From: Allium sativum
Lineage: Eukaryota > Streptophyta > Magnoliopsida > Asparagales > Amaryllidaceae
Length of the DNA: 64,000 nucleotides
Direction of reading: 5' to 3'
NCBI GenBank assembly: GCA_030737875.1
Contig: CM060915.1
Coordinates: 357,799,863 to 357,863,862 of the forward strand
Shown: piece after piece, positions 57,601 to 64,000 of the stretch
Layout: each line of letters begins with the position of its first letter
Numbering within the stretch: the stretch's first letter is position 1
Position numbers and translations under genes: made by a program
Notes under the pieces: model-generated
Databases searched by the model: none
Seen by the model: only the letters and a program-made list of their open reading frames with translations
Told to the model about the DNA's origin: nothing

Positions 57601-60600
57601 CATTTTAAAATGAATATTGAAAAGTAATCTCGAAATCGAATATTTCGAAATGAATTGAATTGAAAACGATTTCGAAATGAATTGAATTGAAAATGATTTC
57701 AAAATGAATTAAATTGAAAACGATTTCGAAATGAATTGAATTAAAAAACGATTTCGAAATGAATTGAAAACGAATTCAAATTGAATTGAAAACGAATTCA
57801 AATTGAATTGAAAATGAACTGAAAACGAATTCAAATTGAATTGAAATTTGAATTGAATAGAAATGAATTTTTAAAACGAATTTATAAAGAAAAATTCAAT
57901 TTTGATTTGAATTGAAATGGGAGTTGAAATTGCTTTTGAAACGAATTCAAAACTATTTATATAATTCGTTTTAAATAGAAATCGACGAGATATATATTAT
58001 ATATATTATATATATAATATAATGGCCTGAATAGAACGCGCCGCGCCGCGGTAGTTCGTGAATTTCGACCATTGATTTCAAACGGACATTACGGGAGATC
58101 CGACCGTCGGATTCTCCTAAAACCGGAACCGTTGGGTTCGTATCGAAAAGAGCTTTCTAACGAATATTAGAAATTTGAAATCTAACGGTTGGATTTGGAA
58201 TTATGTCCAAATCAAATTCGAAAAAGGTCGCTGTAAGTGCAGTTCGATGGCCATTGATGGAAATCGACTGTACGGGCCTTGATAAAATTATTAAAAATAG
58301 CAATAATTTGTGTAAAATCATAAGAAATGATTTAGAAAGAATTGGGATGAAAAACTCCATATTTGAAAAGATAAAAATAGATTTTTATCGAAATGAACTA
58401 GTTTTGAACTAGAATTATAATTCTATTTATTTTTAAATAAATAAATTGAATTCGAAAAGGGTTTTGAAAATAACCAAAATTTCCAATGATTGCATTGGAA
58501 TGGATTTGAATCGAAATTGTCTTCGGAATATTTCGATGTTGGAATTCGTGATTATACAGATGTTGTTATGGAAATTTGAAAGATATATATTTATATCGTT
58601 ATTTCCAATACGACATTTGTTAGTCGTAGAATTTGATATTGAATATAAGCCGATATATTTTCTATTCAGAGCCTTGTATTGAATATCAAATGTGATTTGG
58701 GTTTGTCGTGAATGGTGTCTTCACTAACACTGTTCTTGAACCCAGTTGAGAAAAGATTAAATCTTTTTATTTAGATTTAATGAAGTGTGCCAATTAAATA
58801 ATATTTAATTGGAATTGAATTGGTATTGATTTTTGGGTTTATCGTGAACAGTGTTTTAAATAACACTTGTTCTTTAACCCGATAATTAATGGAATGTGAT
58901 TTTGGGTTTATCGTGAACCGTGTTTTAAATGACACTGATTCTTTAACCCAGTCGAAGATTAAAACTAAGTGGAGTTTTAATGAATCTTTAATTAGATTGA
59001 GAAGATCGAAAATGGAGTATCACCAGTTTTGCTCCAGGCGATAGTTAAATCTTTAATTAGATTTGAACGTGAAATGGTAATTGAATTTACCGATAACACT
59101 GTGGTGTTAGATATGAAGTATTACCAGTTTTACTTCATGGGATGAATAGGTTGGGATTGGGAAATTAAAACAAATGATTACTTCGGTAAAGTTCGTTAAT
59201 CCCGACTAATTCGAATTGATATTCAAAGATAGATTAAAGAATAAATTCAGGAATTTATCTTGGATAAAATTAATGGGAACCTTTCCCTATGAATGTGAAA
59301 TTTAGAAACTAACTGTCGGTTAGCTAAGCAGAATGGTTTTCTGGATATTGATCTGATGTTGGTTTCGGCCTTCGGGGTTAATATTTGGGGAATTATTCTC
59401 TTGATTAATTTACGGTTAGTGACTAATGAATTGGAATGAGGCGTATGTTGTGTTTGTGTAACACTTTTATAATATATACGCGAGTTATTCGGAAAGACCG
59501 GGTTTATCCCATTCTGAATAACTGATACGACGATAAGTCGAAGATGAAGACGATGGTCGAAGACCGGAGGTCTTCACGTCGTTTGGGTGATAACTGATGA
59601 TCTTGATTGGGCTGTACACCCAAGAAGATGGAAACAGTTAGTGATCGTCCAGACGTACTTGGAGATCGATGGATATGCGGGGTACTAGGTGCCTCCGGTT
59701 TCGTTCAGACCCAGAACGGACTTGTAAATGGACTGTGTGTCTGACATCGGATTTCATTCTGTGTGACTGATATCGGTTGCATAGGATGGTTTGCCTGTGT
59801 GGCATGCTAAGATGCAAATGATCAAGGCTTCTGTTGAAAAGCAAAGTCTTGTGGTGATGATCAAAGCACGGCCTTTGTGGCGTAGCTTTGTGTAACGTTT
59901 ACCTCGCGTGTTTCACACCAGGTATGAACCAAAAACGGGAGACGGACCTCAGGGAGGACTTGCGTTTCTTTCTAGCTAGAAGTGGCGTCAGTGGTTTTAC
60001 ACGCCCTGACGAGTTTGACTTATGTGGTTGTTGCTGTTGCGAGGCGCCTCGGATTGATCGGTCGTTCTCGAACCGATGGAGTCATTTGTTGGCTCATTGA
60101 CACCCCAAAGGGTGGGGAAACGTAGTGTTCAGGCATTTTAATCCACATCGGTGGACCGGCCCTGACGATCCAAAGGCTTGACTGAGTACTTGCCTGAGAC
60201 ACGGGCTAGAGCGTCTCGAATCGGTTGAGGATCTTGCCCCTAGCCTCGGTTCATAGATGGAAACCCAATTTCCAAATACGTGTCATTTGCGGTTTTATTT
60301 GTAAACCTATATATGGCGACATAGTGGGATGGGGCGCTTATGCCGCCTATGATTGATACTTATGATTTGAAGTTGTTTTATACACTATGCACTTATAATA
60401 GTATCAAATGAATTGTTTTAAACGTATCAAGCATTGTTTGGCTGTTATAAGGGAAAACCCTATCCCCCGGCTTGCGTTGCATTGTGTGATAGGACCTGGG
60501 TCTTATAACAGCTTCATTTTTCTTTATTTAGCATTGCGCTGTTTGTTTTATGCACTGGTATTCTTGGGAGGAAACCCGTTCCGTGTTATACGGCGTGGTC

Positions 60601-61069
60601 CCTTGATTTACCTAATGATTTAAAATAAAGATTAATAACTGTTTTAGTTCTCACACCAGTCACATGACTGACCTGGAGTTTATTGTTTTAACCTAAACTC
60701 TGGGTGCCCTTATTTTCGACACGGGCAGCTAGTAGTTTTGGTTTTGCAGATTTATATTCACAGGATCCTGGTTTACAGCTGGAACGATATCCGGAAAGCT
60801 TTGTATCCGTATATCTTCTCCTAGTTGTGTATTGTATTATTTTCCGCTGCGATGTATTTAAATGTAATTTAAATCTCTGATATTTCTGTGTAATATTTAT
60901 TCATTAATACTCTGTATATTCTTGTAATCTGATGCATTGTTGTAATATACAATGAAATGTTCTTCTGTATGCATTCTGATTTGTCCTGTTCTCAAACGAT
61001 AGGGCGTTTCGAGCGGCCTGGATCGGTTTAGCGACTGGTTCGGACCGAGCGAAATTCCTTGCCGTCACA
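54669..61069 (+). mobile_element. Element E, 3' LTR
   Basis: 6,401 bp, near-identical to 47,236-53,638. Internal landmarks: TATA 55,656-55,663, putative intron 55,876-56,621, 69-codon frame 58,203-58,412, structured module 60,441-60,727, end GTCACA at 61,069. Confidence 0.96.
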
Positions 61070-61610
61070 CATTATTATAATATCAAAAGAGTTTTGATAT
61101 AAAGATAAATCAAGTGTTTGGATTCTCATAAGGGAAAAACCCGTTCCGTGTTATACGGCGTGGTCTTATGAGATATCATTTAGTTTCTGAAACTGTTTTA
61201 AACTGTTTACTCATACCAGTCCCATGACTGACCCGGAGTTTATTTGTTTTGTTCTACCTAAACTCTTGGGTGCCTAAATTTGTACGGGCAGTCAAGTAGT
61301 TCAGGATTTTTCAGATATATCTAAAGGAGCTTGGAGCAGGAGGCTTCAGCGTTATCTAGTTATAGCGTAGTTCCGTTGTGTTGTAAGTTTTGTACTCTGA
61401 TAAGTATATGTTATACAGTTGAGCTTTTGTATTTCAAAGATATGATATATTATATTTTGTTCCGCTGCGATGTGAGATTCTGTGTTGTTGTTTCTGTTCT
61501 TCATCTACCTTTTTCTTCTAAAAAAAAATGTTTCGTATTTTCGTGATATTTGGGTTGGACGTATGATGTATATAGTCAACTCTGATGTTACGGAAATTTG
61601 GGTCATTACA
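61070..61610 (+). mobile_element. Element C LTR, terminal part after E
   Basis: Begins with the second CATTA (61,070-61,074) and continues ATTATAATATCAAAAG as in B 38,606. Holds the structured module (61,124-61,290) and ends GGGTCATTACA at 61,610. Confidence 0.9.
61124..61290 (+). other. Structured module, LTR C (short helix 1)
   Basis: Helix 1 (61,124-61,173, 50 nt) with stem TCTCATAAG/CTTATGAGA. Helix 2 (61,217-61,230) CAGTC-CCAT-GACTG. Helix 3 GAGTTTA/TAAACTC. Helix 4 TGCCT/GGGCA with one wobble. Resembles the B version. Confidence 0.7.
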
Positions 61611-62220
61611 GTTGGTATCAGAGCTTAGGTTGAGCGAATACCTAGGCTTGTTGGAATGTGCTCATTAGAGATAGGGTCAGTAGTACCCTAGAATGAGTTG
61701 AGTGTATATATATACGAGAGAGCGTATTTGTTATTTGATATAAAAACTGTTTTATATTGTGTTGACTAGTCTGTTGAGTGGATTATGAATTCTGATCGAA
61801 TCGTGGGACGCCACGATGTCGATAGGAGTTTATAAACACTTGAACAGAAGATTGGACACGATATTGTTTTAAATAGTTGGGTTGATTGTTAGGATTATAA
61901 TCAAATTAGATTATAAAACAGAAATAGATATATAACCAGTAGAATTTGTATATGAAATCAAATATACAAATGTGATAAATTGAAATTGAATTCCAACCAG
62001 AATTCAGAATTTAAAATCCTGGGAGTTGGGAAAATATTTTTCTAAATGGAGTTTGAAAGAAATATAGTACTGAACTCATTCAGTAGCTGGGAAATAATTC
62101 TGATGATGGTCGCAACATCATCAGTGTTCATTTTCGAGTTTCTAAGTGATGAATTGCTGCCTTAGAAAAGTTTTGATGGAAATTTGTTTGATAAGAAACA
62201 AGTTGTTTGAAAATTCAAAT
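61611..62220 (+). mobile_element. Element C internal region, first part, with primer-binding site
   Basis: Primer-binding site TGGTATCAGAGC at 61,613-61,624. Leader hairpin at 61,661-61,697: outer CTCATT/AATGAG, AGAGA bulge, inner TAGGGT/ACCCTA, loop CAGTAGT. The rest follows B's internal region (CAACATCATCAGTGTTCATTTTCGAG against B 39,841) to about 62,220. No gag start is seen. Confidence 0.85.
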
Positions 62221-62990
62221 GTTTTGAATTTGAGATAGATATAATTATATGTATATATTTATATGACTTCAAAGGAATTTTGAAATGGGAATTGGAATAT
62301 AGATTTCAAATAGAAGTAAAATATAGGGATTCAAATAGGATTTGAAATGAAATTTTAAATATATATAATTCAAATAAAATGTGAGTATAACATTTGATCA
62401 TAGAAATTTAAATAGGATTTGAATAAAGAAAATTCAAATAGAAATTGTATAAGAAAAATTGAAATGGAATTTGAATTCAAAGGAATTCAAATGGATTTGA
62501 ATAAAGAAAAGTCAAATAGAGATTTGAATATTAGAATTCAAATGGAATTTGGTTAAATAGAATTTCAAAGAGAATATAAAGTAGAGGTTGAATATTAGAA
62601 TTCAAAGAAAATATAAAGTCTGAAATAGAATTTTAAATAAAAGGAGTTTAAATAGAATTTGAATTCAAAGTGAAATTAAATAGAATTTGAATTCAAAGGA
62701 TTTCAAATAGAAATTGAACAAAGGATTTCAAATAGAAATTGAAAAAAAAATAGATTTCAAATAGAAATTGAATAGAAGGAAATAATATAGAGTTTGAATA
62801 AAGAAATTCAAATGGAATTTGAATATTGCAAATATAAAGGAAATTCAAATATAGAGTTTGAATAAAGAAATTCAAATGGAATTTGAATATTTTAAAATTA
62901 AGATATAGGATTTGAATATTAGAAGTGAAATAGATCGGGAATATTATGAAATGGATTTGATACATATTAAAAATATATCAGCATGGAGTT
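62221..62990. repeat. AT-rich GAATTCAAATGGAATTTGAATA-type repeat
   Basis: Irregular short repeats mixing AATAGAATTTGAA, AGAATTCAAATGG and GATTTCAAATAG. The same type is at 44,930-45,400 in the C LTR. The 90-residue minus-strand frame at 62,693-62,965 is an artefact. Confidence 0.85.
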
Positions 62991-63300
62991 GAATTTATTA
63001 TAAACAAAGTTAAAACGTTTATATTTATAAATATAATTAAAACGAGCTCGCCGTAGCGTGGTAATTCGTAAATTGGCGATTCGAACTTCAATTTAGTATA
63101 CAGAATCAATTGAAGTTGGAATTCTTTGAAACAAGAATCGTCGGGACCGGTTGAACGATAGTTTTCTAATGAAAGAGAAAAATAGGGATTTCATCGTATA
63201 GATTTTGAGTTATGTCAAAATCAAATTTTTAGAAAAGCAGCGCCAGAACCTTTATAAAAACCATAACGGTTTAATTAAATAAATAAAAGGATTTTTAGGA
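62991..63300 (+). mobile_element. LTR-like mid block at the right edge
   Basis: AATTAAAACGAGCTCG, GTAATTCGTAAATTGGCGATT, CGAACTTCAATT, then GAGAAAAATAGGGATTTC and GCGCCAGAACC. It matches the first third of the B LTR (34,935-35,130) and in its last words the A mid block (GCGCCAGGGCC, 32,905). It follows internal-type sequence without a polypurine tract, so it is another rearranged junction or a different element. Confidence 0.55.
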
Positions 63301-64000
63301 AATAAAATCCGAATTGACATTTGGAAAAAATCCAGACTGGAGATATAAAATAAATATGAACTCCGGTGAAGTAAGTGAAATGATTTTTAAGACGAAAATC
63401 ATATTTTAAATGGTTAAATAGAATGAACTAAATTGGAGAATAATTAGTTAAAGGAATTTTGAATCGAAATTGGGTTTTTGGATAAGTGAAAGAGATTGAG
63501 AATTTATATTCGAAATCGAATATATAACTCGAGTTGAAAATATAATTAGATTAGTTTATAATTAAGTTGACATATATTTGAACAAGTTATATTCAAATAA
63601 AAAGGGTGAAATCGGCAAAACGGTTAATTAGCAACTAGTTAATGGGAATTTGAATGATTGAAATTAAATTTAACTTAAGTAAGTTAAATGGATCGAAATG
63701 AATAAATTGACTAAAATCAATGTGAATGAAATATGAATTGGGTGTGAATAAAGGAAATATATTTGTAATACAAATACAAAGGAAGTGATGTGCAAACAAA
63801 TAGAATTTAAAAGGAAATATTTGTAAAACATTTACAAATAGATTTAATGGAAATATTTATTTATAGAAAATAAATAGAATGTTATGAATGAGATATTTAT
63901 TTGTTAAATAAATAGAATTTAATCAAAGGAATATTCAGAAGATGAATAGAAAATGGAAATCTGTTTTAATGGATAAATAGAAAAGATTAGTTTATAAATA
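63301..64000. other. AT-rich sequence, unclassified
   Basis: Purine-rich AT sequence with AAATAAATAG and ATTTACAAATAG words, like the AT-rich part of the B LTR (37,080-37,400). No gene or structure seen. The window ends inside it. Confidence 0.5.

Larger units (their letters stand above)
47236..61069 (+). mobile_element. Element E: very recent non-autonomous gypsy element with 6.4-kb LTRs
   Basis: 13,834 bp: LTR 6,403, internal 1,030, LTR 6,401, with target duplication CATTA. The LTRs are almost identical. By eye I found four substitutions (near 47,877/55,310, 50,174/57,605, 50,268/57,698 and 52,618/60,049) plus changes in A and C run lengths. Ends, primer-binding site and polypurine tract are intact. 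There is no coding capacity, so movement needs proteins in trans. It is a sister of D in opposite orientation. Confidence 0.96.

Noticed and set aside
1..64000. tRNA, rRNA or host protein-coding genes
   Set aside because: Apart from primer-binding sites, which match only the 3' end of a tRNA, I saw no cloverleaf, rRNA word or exon structure with a recognisable protein.

Overview
This window is repetitive DNA from a flowering plant with, most likely, a large genome. It is almost entirely nested LTR retrotransposons of the Ty3/gypsy type. I see no host gene, tRNA or rRNA that I can support. The evidence for a plant is the set of primer-binding sites matching plant initiator-Met tRNA (TGGTATCAGAGC), polypurine tracts of the TTTTAAGTGGGGGAGAT type followed by TGTAAYRACCC, and a gag-pol core ending in a chromodomain-like tail. 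These features point to the Tekay/Del chromovirus group. The host species cannot be read from the sequence.

Layout from left to right. (1) Positions 1-3,809 and 17,583-19,502 are one old LTR ('F', plus strand, its start outside the window), split by element D. (2) Element D (3,810-17,582, minus strand, target duplication AACCT) has two 6,367-bp LTRs around only 1,039 bp of non-coding internal DNA. (3) 19,503-19,778 is a short TRIM-like piece on the minus strand. (4) 19,779-24,949 is an LTR of family A in minus orientation. (5) 24,950-29,526 is the only coding internal domain: gag, protease, RT, RNase H, integrase and chromodomain, all decayed. (6) 29,527-34,660 is a second family-A LTR in plus orientation, so the core lies between inverted LTRs. 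(7) Element B (from 34,661) has a 4,507-bp LTR, a 1,498-bp non-coding internal region, and a second LTR cut at 43,144. (8) A rearranged element C occupies 43,145-47,235 and resumes at 61,070. (9) Element E (47,236-61,069, plus strand, target duplication CATTA) has 6,403- and 6,401-bp LTRs around a 1,030-bp internal region and is nearly pristine. (10) After E come the end of the C LTR, its primer-binding site, its leader and AT-rich sequence to the window end.

How the parts work together. B, C, D and E carry all the cis signals (LTR, primer-binding site, polypurine tract) but no protein genes, so they must be copied by proteins made elsewhere. The decayed core carries the same leader and polypurine signals and is a relic of a plausible helper lineage. 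Two RNA structures stand out. The first is a hairpin directly downstream of the primer-binding site. It has a 7-nt YAGTARN loop and an inner and outer stem that covary between elements, and is a candidate packaging or dimerisation signal. The second is a four-helix module near the 3' end of every LTR family, with compensatory base changes in several stems. A putative intron inside the LTR (GT...GGATGCAG) is a third recurrent feature. By LTR similarity the insertion order is: F and A oldest, then B, then D, with E very recent.
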